Assembly (NCBI GenBank): GCA_963082875.1
Contig: OY720098.1
Span: forward strand, 14,694,001-14,758,000
DNA: 64,000 nt
Direction: 5' to 3'
DNA from: Corella eumyota
Lineage: Eukaryota > Chordata > Ascidiacea > Phlebobranchia > Corellidae
The notes under the pieces were generated by a model, which searched no databases, was not told the origin of the DNA, and saw only the letters and a list, made by a program, of their open reading frames with translations. Position 1 is the first letter of the stretch. Each line of letters starts with the position of its first letter. The translations under genes were made by a program, and so were the position numbers. Of this stretch, positions 11,072-20,933 are shown piece by piece.

Positions 11072-13199
11072 ATGATGCAGGTGTGTTGTTTTAATGTTTT
11101 TTTTAAATTTTTTTAGTCATTAATAAATCACGAGTTGCCCTTGCTGATGCTGATTAAGCGTAGGCTCAGCAGGAGTTTATAGTGTTTATAGCCCCTTACT
11201 TAAAGGCTCTACAGCATAAGAGCAGTGGCGAATGAACCCATGACCTCATAGATAAAGGTCAAATTTTCTGACCATTACACCAAGCTGCCATTATAAATAT
11301 ATATTTCCAGATTTCAGCTCGATTTAGTTTATCTTTATGATTAAATTTTAAGGCTAGGTGGTCAGGTGGGGTTACTTTACTAAGAGGACAAAAAGGGTCA
11401 ATTACAAAAATTCGCTCTTTAACTCTTTGTCTATGTGCATTTCAAATAGTTTTCGTTTATAATTCTAAATTTTAAAAAGCCCCTTTAAAGTAGTGTAAAA
11501 CAATATATCTCTACAAAATGCAAAAATAAACTCAGTTTTGTTTTATTTGTCTACTTCAGGATTTTAAAGTTGTTTTTAAATTAAACGAAAACATTTATTT
11601 TAATGTCATAACAATTAATTTTACATCATTCAAAAGTGGTTTTGTTACTAAAGTAAAAGAGACCCTTTTTTAAATTTTCAAGCTAAACTACGCTAAAAGA
11701 AAAGAATTTGTAATATTGGCAGATTCTTTGGCATGCGCTCATGCATGATACCCATCAGTAATTTGAATTCTACACAATGCCCTAATAGTCCTTTTAAACT
11801 CAGTCAGTAGAACTATTTACCTCAGAGAATGCTCTCTGTCTGCTATGGGCGATTTTTTTGCTGATATTTCTTAAGCTAATTCTATCATTAAATTAATTTT
11901 AGAGCTACTTTTCTTGGTTTAACCTGCCATTTTCATTTCTATTTGAAAAATGGGTTATTGGTGCTGCAACTAGTCTTGGATTCACATGTTTAGGTAAATA
12001 AAATTGCCTTTTGTTATAACATCTTTATAAGAACTGTTTTTATCATTATACTTAATGTAGAATCACACTTTTACTCTGACTCAGTGTTAAAATGCCTTAG
12101 AAGTTTTGAATTTTATTGATCATTTTGCCAGTTAATTAACATTATCTTTGGTATTTGGCTTGTTCATACTGTTTATAGTTTAAAGGTGTCTCCTTTTTTC
12201 ATTTTACCTAATAAATAAAATATAACTGATTAGTTTTGATACTATATTGGTTGTAAATACTGAAAGAGAATAAACTTGTTTTTATATATATAATATATAT
12301 TTTGGTAAAACATTTTTAAAATTTATCCTTTTGAAGTGGTGTTCAGCATAGCTGTTTTACTCGAGGGGTTACGAGTTTTGTCTATTACTGTTCGTGAATT
12401 TTTTTATGCGATTCCGCTAACACCAATACCATCTGATCATGGCATTAACTCCATGGAAAGTTCGATGGAATCTTTGACTAGTTCTATTAAAGTCACTGAT
12501 AGTTTGATTTATGTAAAGAAACAACGGTATGTTGACTAATGTGAAGGTTAAATATATTATTCAACTACTTAAATAATAAGAGTATAACGTAATATTGAAA
12601 AATATTCAGTTTATTATGTTTTTCACTGCATGAGGTATTTCGATCGATTCTCGCTGGTTTCATGTTTAAGCCCATTTAAGAAGGGTGCTATAAATGGTAG
12701 AAACTCCTGCTAAGCCTAATACTAATTGACTTGTTAATTGTTGTCAGCATTTTTACTGTTATTCCAAAATGCCTAAGGCAACTCAATACTGGGTTGGGGT
12801 TACAAATGTAGCTTTATGTTTAGGCTGTGAAGTCGGCCTATTCACATTAAGGATATAGATAAAAAACTAAAAGAAAGTTTCTCATTTTTGCACTTCAATT
12901 TTTTAACATACATTGTTTTACACAGAATTAAGAACCACTGCCTTCAAAGTATATTTCATGTTATTAAAGTACTGGGAAGTTATGGTTTAATGCTTGCTGT
13001 GATGACATTTAATGGATACATTGCAATCTCACTTTTACTCGGAGCAACCCTTGGATATTTTGTGTTTTGTCATAATTTACAGAATCCTGAAATTGAACCC
13101 TGCCAAAATGAATCTATAACTAGGACCACTACGGTTGCTTCTAGTTGTTCTAACTCAACTGGTCCATCTCTGAGTCATTTAGTTGTGGAAGAACTGTAA
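11072..13199 (+). CDS. Ctr-family copper transporter (SLC31), complete four-exon gene
   Basis: Coding exons are 11072-11080, 11903-11993, 12337-12526 and 12926-13199 (9, 91, 190 and 274 nt). All introns are GT-AG, the phases close, and the product is 187 aa. The protein begins MMQSYFSWFN. TM1 is about 22-43 and ends in LLEGLRV, the family's (Y/L)EG motif. A cytosolic loop of about 60 residues follows. TM2 is about 105-125 with the diagnostic copper-selecting MxxxM at M119-M123 (MLAVM), and TM3 is about 128-146 with the GxxxG packing motif GATLG at 136-140. By family it forms a homotrimeric pore passing Cu(I) across the plasma membrane or from endosomes. The outside N-terminus is very short and lacks the Met-rich and His-rich metal-binding segments of CTR1, so it resembles CTR2 (SLC31A2). 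The C-terminal tail is Ser/Thr-rich and lacks the terminal HCH of CTR1. Exon 1 encodes only three residues; its ATG is the first in its frame after the in-frame stop TGA at 10976. Confidence 0.92.
11134..11292 (-). repeat. tRNA-derived SINE copy 4, head half only, in copper-transporter intron 1
   Basis: Read on the minus strand it starts at the head ATGGCAGCTTGGTGTAATGG, passes a decayed B-box region, and reaches the AGGAGTTT...CTCAGC-like middle. The 3' body and tail are missing. It lies antisense to the host gene. Confidence 0.7.
12624..12865 (+). repeat. SINE copy 5, 5'-truncated, in copper-transporter intron 3
   Basis: The copy starts just before the B box (CACTGCATGAGGT, then TCGATCGATTCTC) and keeps the full body: AACTCCTGCTAAGCC, CCAAAATGCCTAAGGCAACT and TTAGGCTGTGAAGTCGGCC. 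It ends in an A-rich stretch. Confidence 0.72.
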
Positions 13200-14208
13200 T
13201 TTGTAATTGAATGCAGATTTTATTTTTTAACGCAATTCAGTGTTTTATTTTTCTTTTAACTTTTAAGCTAATATTATGTTGTTTATGTTTTGGTTTTGTT
13301 GATTTGCAAAATAAGTTATATCAAGGTGCAGACATTTTATAATTATTAGGGGACAGGATGACAGCATACTATACTGTTGTAACTTACATAACAAGAAGAT
13401 TTTTATGTTGTAGTTCTTTTTAAAGTTTATTCAATATTTTTTAGGTTGTGCCCATTTAAAAAAAATACGACTTATTAAAACACAAATTTATTTTAATTAA
13501 ATGCACCTGTTCAAATCAGGCATTGTAAATTTTACCTATATTACTAATTTTTGTCTCGACAACAGAAAACTTGCAATAAATACTATTTTGTAATAATAAT
13601 AAATTTAACTTTTATTGTTGTTGTTAATTGCCTTTATACTTGTAAATTATTGTTCATCAAAAATATATTTTAAATAATGTTTATTTTAATTAATCAATTT
13701 GTTGAAATTTATTTAGAAATGTTAAGTATTAGTTATAAATCCCAATTACACATTAACTATTTTTTTGTCGCCATTGTTTTTACTACAATTTATTTTTGCA
13801 ATGTTACAACAGATTGAATTGGCATTTTATGGAACCAAAAGGTTTTGCACTGTTTTATTTTTCCATTATTTTAAAGCCACATAAGTTGTAGGTGTTTTTT
13901 TTGTTTAATAAACTATAAATTAAGAAAAAAAATTTTAGTAAATATTTGTTAGAAGCTTGGTAAATCTATTTATGGGAAAAGTTTATATCAACTTTAAAAT
14001 AGTAACAATAATTTTACAACAAATTATACAAGTTTAAACTTACACAAATAGCTTTACATTTTTGTAACCAATTAAGTAATAAACAGTATCAATTGGAAGC
14101 CTGCTAGATACCCCTATTATCATTTTTCACAATTTGGGAGTAACATGCTGATTGTTTACAAAAACTTTGAAAAAATTTAAACCAAAATTTCACGTCACTA
14201 TTAATTGA
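13200..14208. other. 3' flank of the copper-transporter gene up to the U1 array
   Basis: This very AT-rich stretch holds the presumed 3' untranslated region and then spacer. Nothing else is recognisable until the array begins abruptly at about 14,209. Confidence 0.5.
13575..13580 (+). terminator. Candidate polyadenylation signal of the copper-transporter gene
   Basis: AATAAA lies 375 nt past the stop codon. A second hexamer at 13907-13912 could serve as a distal site. Confidence 0.4.
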
Positions 14209-14396
14209 AAGTATGCCGCATTCATTGGATTTAAGCCAATCCAACAAAGCAACACTTTTTGCTTATATTTCGACGTTTTGCGTATAGCATAGGAATAAAT
14301 GTATATTGCTTAAATAGATAGATTACGTACATAAAACAGCAAGTAGGTACCGATATTTGCACCAACATCAATAACACACAAAATTAATCAAATAAA

Positions 14397-14557
14397 GGGT
14401 TAACGCGAACGCAGACCCCACTATCACAAATTATACGACCGAGTTACCCACATTTGGGGTAATCGCAGATGTCAGCTCAGTCGAAGTGCAATGACTGAGC
14501 CTGGCCATGAGCCCACTGCCTGCCTGATCGCAGTGAAGACCCTCGTCAGGTAAGTAT
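14397..14557 (-). ncRNA. U1: U1 snRNA copy m1
   Basis: Left-most copy, class A with scattered changes: AUGGCC instead of AGGGCG at 50-55, GACAUC before stem-loop III, and GCGUU in stem-loop IV. The 5' end and Sm site are intact. Confidence 0.9.
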
Positions 14558-14905
14558 CCCGCATATATCGCAATCGCACGGCTGCCGCACGAATTATAAC
14601 TTTCCATTTGTGGTGCTCGCGCAAATATTCTCTAACAATTTAACAAGTTTTTGGGTCATTTTTTTATAATTTGAAAATGGACGCAACAGTGGCGTATACC
14701 GGTCATAGCATTCAGTTACGAGCTAAAAGAAATCGGATTTAAGCAAAACCAATAAAGCAACACTTTTTGCTTATATTTCGACGTTTTGCGTATAGCTTAG
14801 GAATAAATGTATATTGCTTAAATAGATAGATTACGTACATAAAACAGCAAGTAAGTACCGATATTTGCACCAAACATCAATAACACACAAAATTAATCAA
14901 ATAAA

Positions 14906-15066
14906 GGGTTAGCGCGAACGCAGACTCCACTATCACAAATTATACGACCGAGTTACCCACATTTGGGGTAATCGCAGATGTCAGCTCAGTCGAAGTGCAA
15001 TGACTGAGCCTGGCCATGGGCCCACTGCCTGCCTGATCGCAGTGAAGACCCTCGTCAGGTAAGTAT
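14906..15066 (-). ncRNA. U1: U1 snRNA copy m2
   Basis: Class A. It shares the AUGGCC change with m1 and has GGAGUC in stem IV. The 5' end, both protein loops and the Sm site are intact. Confidence 0.9.
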
Positions 15067-15371
15067 CCCGCGTATATCGCAATCGCACGGCTGCCGCACG
15101 AATTATAACTTTCCATTTGTGGTGCTCGCGCAAATATTCTCTAACAATTAAACAGGTTTTTATGTAATTATTTTTTTTGATTTGAAAATAGACACCACAG
15201 TTGCGTATACCGGTCATGGCATCAGATTAAAACGTAAAAGAAATCGGATTTAAATCAAAGCAACATTTTTCGCTTATATTTCGACTTTTTTGCGTATAGC
15301 TTAACTGCAACAGCAAGTTAGTACCGGTATTTGCAACAAACATCATTATCACACAAAGTTAATAAAATAAA

Positions 15372-15531
15372 GGGTTAGCGCGAACGCAGACCCCACTATC
15401 ACAAAGTATATGACGGCGTTATCACATTTGGGGTAATCGCAACGGTCAGTTCAGTCGAAGTGCAATGACTGAGCCTCGCCCTGGGCCCACTGCCTGCCTG
15501 ATCGCAGAGAAGACCCTTGTCAGGTAAGTAT
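15372..15531 (-). ncRNA. U1: U1 snRNA copy m3 (diverged)
   Basis: One of the most diverged copies, 160 nt. The 5' end is kept. Stem-loop I and stem-loop III carry changes, including a lost base near the stem-loop III 3' arm, and the Sm site reads ACUUUGUG. Probably a pseudogene. Confidence 0.85.
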
Positions 15532-15876
15532 GCCGCATACATCGCAAACGGACGGCTGTCCAATGAATTATAACTTTCCATTTGTGGTGCTCGCGCAAAT
15601 ATTCTCTAACAATTAAACAGGTTTTTATGTTATTATTTCTATAAATTTGAAAAAGGACGCCACAGTGGCATATACCGGTCATGGCGTTCGATTACGAGCT
15701 AAAAGGAATCGGATTTAATCCAAACCAACAAAGCAACATTTTTGCTTATATTTCGACGTTTAGCGTATAGCTTAAGAATAAATGTATATTGCTTAACTAG
15801 ATTACCTGCAATAGCAAGTTGGTACGTACCGGTATTTGCACCAAACATCATTATCACACAAAATTAATAAAATAAA

Positions 15877-16037
15877 GGGTTAGCGCGAACGCAGACCCCA
15901 CTATCACAAATTATACGAACGAGTTACCCACATTTGGGGTAATCGCAGAGGCCAGCTCAGTCAAAGTGCAATGGCTGAGCCTCGCCCTGGACCCACTGCC
16001 TGCCTGATCGCAGTGAATACCCTCGTCAGGTAAGTAT
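15877..16037 (-). ncRNA. U1: U1 snRNA copy m4
   Basis: Full length. Stem II is altered on both sides (CAGCC and UUGACUG), which removes one pair. The 5' end and Sm site are intact. Confidence 0.88.
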
Positions 16038-16398
16038 GCTCCATACATCGCAAACGGACGGCTGCCGAATGAATTATAACTTCCCATTTGTGGTGCTCGC
16101 GCAAATATTCTCTAACAATTAAACAGGTTTTTATGTAATTATTTTTTTTGATTTGAAATTGGACACCACAGTGGCGTATACCGGTCATGGCATTCGATTA
16201 CGATTTGAAAGAAATAGGATTTAAGCCAAATCAACAAAGCAACACTTTTCGCTTATATTTCGACGTTTTGCGTATAGCTTAAGAATAAATGTATATTGCT
16301 TAACTAGATAGATTACGTTACATATAACAAACATACAGAGTAAGTAGGTACCGATATTTTCAACAAACATCAATAACACACAAAATTAATAAAATAAA

Positions 16399-16559
16399 GG
16401 GTTAGCGCGAACGCAGACCTCACTATCAGAAATTATACGACCGAGTTACCCGCATTTGGGGTAATCGCAGAGGTCAGCTCAGTCGAAGTGCAATGACTGA
16501 GCCTTGCCCTGAGCCCACTGCCTGCCTGATCGCAGTGAAGACCCTCGTCAGGTAAGTAT
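16399..16559 (-). ncRNA. U1: U1 snRNA copy m5 (Sm-site variant)
   Basis: Full length with intact 5' end and loops I and II. The Sm site reads AAUUUCUG instead of AAUUUGUG, and stem IV has a GUGAGG change. Confidence 0.88.
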
Positions 16560-16905
16560 GCCGCATACATCGCAATTGCATGGCAGCCGAATGAATTATA
16601 ACTTTCCATTTGTGGTGCTCGCGCAAATATTCTCTAACAATTAAACAAGTTTTTATGTAATTATTTTTTTGATTTGAAAAAGGACGCCACAGTGGCATAT
16701 ACCGGTCATGGCATTCGATTACGAGCTGAAAGAAATCGGATTTAAGCCAAATCAACAAAGCAACATTTATCGATTATATTTCGACGTTTTGCGTATAGCT
16801 TAAGAATAAATGTATATTGCTTTACGTTACATACAACAAACATACAGTAAGTAGGTACCGATATTTGCAACAAACATCAATAACACACAAAATTAATAAA
16901 ATAAA

Positions 16906-17060
16906 GGGTTAGCGCGAACGCAGACCCCACTATCACAAATTATACGACCGAGTTACCCACATTTGGGGTAATCGCAGAAGTCAGCTTATTCGAAGTGCAA
17001 TGGCTGAGCCTCGCCCTGGGCACACTGCCTGCCTTGTGAAGACCCTCGTCAGGTAAGGAT
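16906..17060 (-). ncRNA. U1: U1 snRNA copy m6 (defective)
   Basis: Only 155 nt. Part of the stem-loop I loop (the GAUC side) is deleted and the 5' end reads AUCCUUACCUG. Very likely a pseudogene. Confidence 0.85.
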
Positions 17061-17401
17061 GCCGCATTCATCGCAAACGGACGGCTGCCCAATGAATTAT
17101 AACTTCCCATTTGTGGTGCTCGTGCAAATATTCTCTAACAATTAAACAGGTTTTTATGTTATTATTTCTATAAATTTTAAAAAGGACGCCACAGTGGCAT
17201 ATACCGGTCATGGCGTTCGATTACGAGCTAAAAGGAATCGGATTTAATCCAAACCAACAAAGCAACATTTTTGCTTATATTTCGACGTTTAGCGTATAGC
17301 TTAAGAATAAATGTATATTGCTTAACTAGATTACCTGCAACAGCAAGTTGGTACCGGTATTTGCACCAAACATCAATAACACACAAAATTAATAAAATAA
17401 A

Positions 17402-17562
17402 GGGTTAGCGCGAACGCAGACCCCACTATCACAAATTATACGACCGAGTTACCCACATTTGGGGTAATCGCAGAGGTTAGCTCAGTCGAAGTGCAATGAC
17501 TGAGCCTCGCCCTGGGCCCACTGCCTGCCTGATCGCATTAAATACCCTCGTCAGGTAAGTAT
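17402..17562 (-). ncRNA. U1: U1 snRNA copy m7
   Basis: The copy next to the inversion junction. Full length with intact 5' end, U1A loop and Sm site; the 5' arm of stem I is altered (UAUUUAAUGC). Confidence 0.88.
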
Positions 17563-17646
17563 GCCGCATACATCGCAATTGCATGGCAGCCAAATGAATT
17601 ATAACTTTCCATTTGTGGTGCTCGCGCAAATATTCTCTAACAATTA

Positions 17647-17808
17647 AACAGGTTTTTATGTAGTTATTTTATTTGATTTGAAAAAGGACGCCACAGTGGC
17701 GTATACCGGTCATGGCATTCGATTACGAGCTGCAAGAAATATGACCGGTATACGCCACTGTGGCGTCCTTTTTCACATCAAAAAAAATAATTACATAAAA
17801 ACCTGTTT
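17647..17808. repeat. Head-to-head inversion junction of the U1 array
   Basis: The arm 17647-17713 is the near-perfect reverse complement of 17741-17808, with a 27-nt spacer at 17714-17740. To the left all U1 genes point left; to the right all point right. The two nearest RNA start sites (17562 minus, 17892 plus) are 330 bp apart, so two complete promoters lie back to back. Confidence 0.93.
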
Positions 17809-17891
17809 AATTGTTAGAGAATATTTGCGCGAGCACCACAAATGGAAATTTATAATTCAATCGGCTGCCGTGCAATTGCGATGTATGCGGC

Positions 17892-18052
17892 ATACTTACC
17901 TGACGAGGGTCTTCACTGCGATCAGGCAGGCAGTGGGCCCAGGGCGAGGCTCAGTCATTGCACTTCGACTGAGCTGACCTCTGCGATTACCCCAAATGTG
18001 GGTAACTCGGTCGTATAATTTGTGATAGTGTGGTCTGCGTTCGCGCTAACCC
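17892..18052 (+). ncRNA. U1: U1 snRNA copy p1
   Basis: First copy right of the inversion. Class A; only GUGUGG in stem IV differs from reference. Confidence 0.95.
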
Positions 18053-18414
18053 TTTATTTTATTAATTTTGTGTGTTATTGATGTTTGTTGCCAAATATCG
18101 GTACCTACTTACTCTGTATGTTTGTTATATGTAACGTAATCTATCTAGTTAAGCAATATACATTTATTCTTAAGCTATACGCAAAATGTCGAAATATAAG
18201 CGAAAAGTGTTGCTTTGTTGATTTGGCTTAAATCTTATTTCTTTCAGCTCGTATTCGAATGCCATGACCGGTATATGCCACTGTGGCGTCCTTTTTCAAA
18301 TCAAAAAAAATAATTACATAAAAACCTGTTTAATTGTTAGAGAATATTTGCGCGAGCACCACAAATGGGAAGTTATTATTCATTTGGCAGCAGTCCGTTT
18401 GCGATGTATGCAGA

Positions 18415-18575
18415 ATACTTACCTCACGAGGGTCTTCACTGCGATCGGGCAGGCACTGGGCCCAGGGCGAGGCTCAGTCATTGCACTTCGACTGAGCTGA
18501 CCTCTGCGATTACCCCAAATGTGGGTAACTCGGTCGTATAATCTGTGATAGTGGGGTCTGCGTTCGCGCTAACCC
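18415..18575 (+). ncRNA. U1: U1 snRNA copy p2 (class C)
   Basis: Class C: 5' end AUACUUACCUC and loop GAUCGGGCAG. The Sm site reads AAUCUGUG and stem I has one further mismatch. Confidence 0.9.
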
Positions 18576-18937
18576 TTTATTTTATTAATTTTGTGTGTTA
18601 TTGATGTTTGTTGCCAAATATCGGTAACTACTTACTCTGTATGTTTGTTATATGTAATGTAATCTATCTAGTTAAGCAATATACATTTATTCTTAAGCTA
18701 TACGCAAAACGTCGAAATATAAGCGAAAAGTGTTGCTTTGTTGATTTGGCTTAAATCCGATTTCTTTCAGCTCGTAATCGAATGCCATGACCGGTATACG
18801 CCACTGTGGCGTCCTTTTTCAAATCAAAAAAAATAATTACATAAAAACCTGTTTAATTGTTAGAGAATATTTGCGCGAGCACCACAAATAGGAAGTTATA
18901 ATTCATTGGGCAGCCGTCCGTTTGCGATGTATGCGGC

Positions 18938-19098
18938 ATACTTACCTGACGAGGGTATTCAATGCAATCAGTCAGGCAGTGGGCCCAGGGCGAGGCTCAG
19001 TCATTGCAATTCGACTGAGCTGACCTCTGCGATTGCCCCAAATGCGGGTAACTCGGTCGTATAATTTGTGATAGTGGGGTCTGCGGTCGCGCTAACCC
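18938..19098 (+). ncRNA. U1: U1 snRNA copy p3 (class B)
   Basis: Class B with loop I AAUCAGUCAG, a stem III change (AAAUGCGGG), and stem-loop IV loop GCGGUCGCGC. Confidence 0.9.
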
Positions 19099-19438
19099 TT
19101 TATTTTATAATTTTGTGTGATAATGATGTTTGGTGCAAATACCGGTACCAACTTGCTGTTGCAGGTAATCTAGTTAAGCAATATACATTTATTCTTAAGC
19201 TATACGCTAAACGTCGAAATATAAGCAAAAATGTTGCTTTGTTGGTTTGGATTAAATCCGATTCCTTTTAGCTCGTAATCGAACGCCATGACCGGTATAT
19301 GCCACTGTGGCCTCCTTTTTAAAATTTATAGAAATAATAACATAAAAACCTGTTTAATTGTTAGAGAATATTTGCGCGAGCACCACAAATGGAAATTTAT
19401 AATTCAATCGGCTGCCGTGCAATTGCGAAGTATGCGGC

Positions 19439-19599
19439 ATACTTACCTGACGAGGGTCTTCACTGCGATCAGGCAGGCAGTGGGCCCAGGGCGAGGCTCA
19501 GTCATTGCACTTCGACTGAGCTGACCTCTGCGATTACCCCAAATGTGGGTAACTCGGTCGTATAATTTGTGATAGTGTGGTTTGCGTTCGCGCTAACCC
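19439..19599 (+). ncRNA. U1: U1 snRNA copy p4
   Basis: Class A, sound 5' end, loops and Sm site; GUGUGGUUUGCG in stem-loop IV. Confidence 0.95.
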
Positions 19600-19961
19600 T
19601 TTATTTTATTAATTTTGTGTGTTATTGATGTTTGTTGCCAAATATCGGTACCTACTTACTCTGTATGTTTGTTATATGTAACGTAATCTATCTAGTTAAG
19701 CAATATACATTTATTCTTAAGCTATACGCAAAATGTCGAAATATAAGCGAAAAGTGTTGCTTTGTTGATTTGGCTTAAATCCTATTTCTTTCAGCTCGTA
19801 TTCGAATGCCATGACCGGTATATGCCACTGTGGCGTCCTTTTTCAAATCAAAAAAAATAATTACATAAAAACCTGTTTAATTGTTAGAGAATATTTGCGC
19901 GAGCACCACAAATGGGAAGTTATTATTCATTTGGCAGCAGTCCGTTTGCGATGTATGCAGA

Positions 19962-20122
19962 ATACTTACCTCACGAGGGTCTTCACTGCGATCGGGCAGG
20001 CAGTGGGCCCAGGGCGAGGCTCAGTCATTGCACTTCGACTGAGCTGACCTCTGCGATTACCCCAAATGTGGGTAACTCGGTCGTATAATCTGTGATAGTG
20101 GGGTCTGCGTTCGCGCTAACCC
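19962..20122 (+). ncRNA. U1: U1 snRNA copy p5 (class C)
   Basis: Class C with Sm site AAUCUGUG, as in p2, 1,547 bp upstream. Confidence 0.9.
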
Positions 20123-20483
20123 TTTATTTTATTAATTTTGTGTGTTATTGATGTTTGTTGCCAAATATCGGTACCTACTTACTCTGTATGTTTGTTATAT
20201 GTAACGTAATCTATCTAGTTAAGCAATATACATTTATTCTTAAGCTATACGCTAAACGTCGAAATATAAGAAAAAATGTTGCTTTGTTGGTTTGGATTAA
20301 ATCCGATTCCTTTTAGCTCGTAATCGAACGCCATGACCGGTATATGCCACTGTGGCGTCCTTTTTAAAATTTATAGAAATAATAACATAAAAACCTGTTT
20401 AATTGTTAGAGAATATTTGCGCGAGCACCACAAATGGGAAGTTATTATTCATTGGGCAGCCGTCCGTTTGCGATGAATGCGGC

Positions 20484-20644
20484 ATACTTACCTGACGAGG
20501 GTCTTCACTGCGATCAGGCAGGCAGTGGGCCCAGGGCGAGGCTCAGTCATTGCACTTCGATTGAGCTGACCTCTGCGATTACCCCAAATGTGGGTAACTC
20601 GGTCGTATAGTTTGTGATAGTGGGGTCTGCGTTCGCGCTAACCC
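20484..20644 (+). ncRNA. U1: U1 snRNA copy p6
   Basis: Class A; GAUUG in stem II and Sm site AGUUUGUG. Confidence 0.93.
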
Positions 20645-20844
20645 TTTATTTTATTAATTTTGTGTGTTATTGATGTTTGTTGCAAATATCGGTACCTACT
20701 TACTGTATGTAACATAATTTATCTAGTTAAGCAATATACATTTATTCTTAAGCTATATGCAAAACGTCGAAATACAAGCGAAAAGTGTTGCTTTGTTGAT
20801 TTGGCTTAAATCCGATTTCTTTCAGCTCGTATTCGAATGCCATG

Positions 20845-20865
20845 ACCGGTATATGCCACTGTGGC
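20845..20865 (+). promoter_or_regulatory. Palindromic upstream motif of U1 copy p7 (candidate distal element), representative
   Basis: ACCGGT at 20845-20850 and the perfect palindrome GCCACTGTGGC at 20855-20865 lie at about -148 to -128. Both recur at the same distance in almost all units, including the minus-strand ones; class B and D units often carry GCCACTGTGGT or TGGCC variants. It could be a tunicate distal sequence element, but no known factor site is assigned. Confidence 0.4.
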
Positions 20866-20933
20866 GTCCTTTTTCAAATCAAAAAAAAGAATTACATAAA
20901 AACCTGTTTAATTGTTAGAGAATATTTGTGCGA

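Noticed and set aside
12336-12539. Copper-transporter exon read as a separate 67-aa gene
   Set aside because: Acceptor at 12335-12336 and donor at 12527 make it exon 3 of the four-exon gene, with TM1 running across the exon 2/3 junction.
14981-16758. Minus-strand open frames of 60-94 aa in the first array units
   Set aside because: They are the same U1/promoter shadow in the inverted units.
18053-18100. Search for a vertebrate-type snRNA 3' box just after U1 copies
   Set aside because: The downstream stretch is T/A-rich and conserved, but I could not match it to the GTTTN0-3AAARNNAGA pattern with confidence, so no 3' box is annotated.
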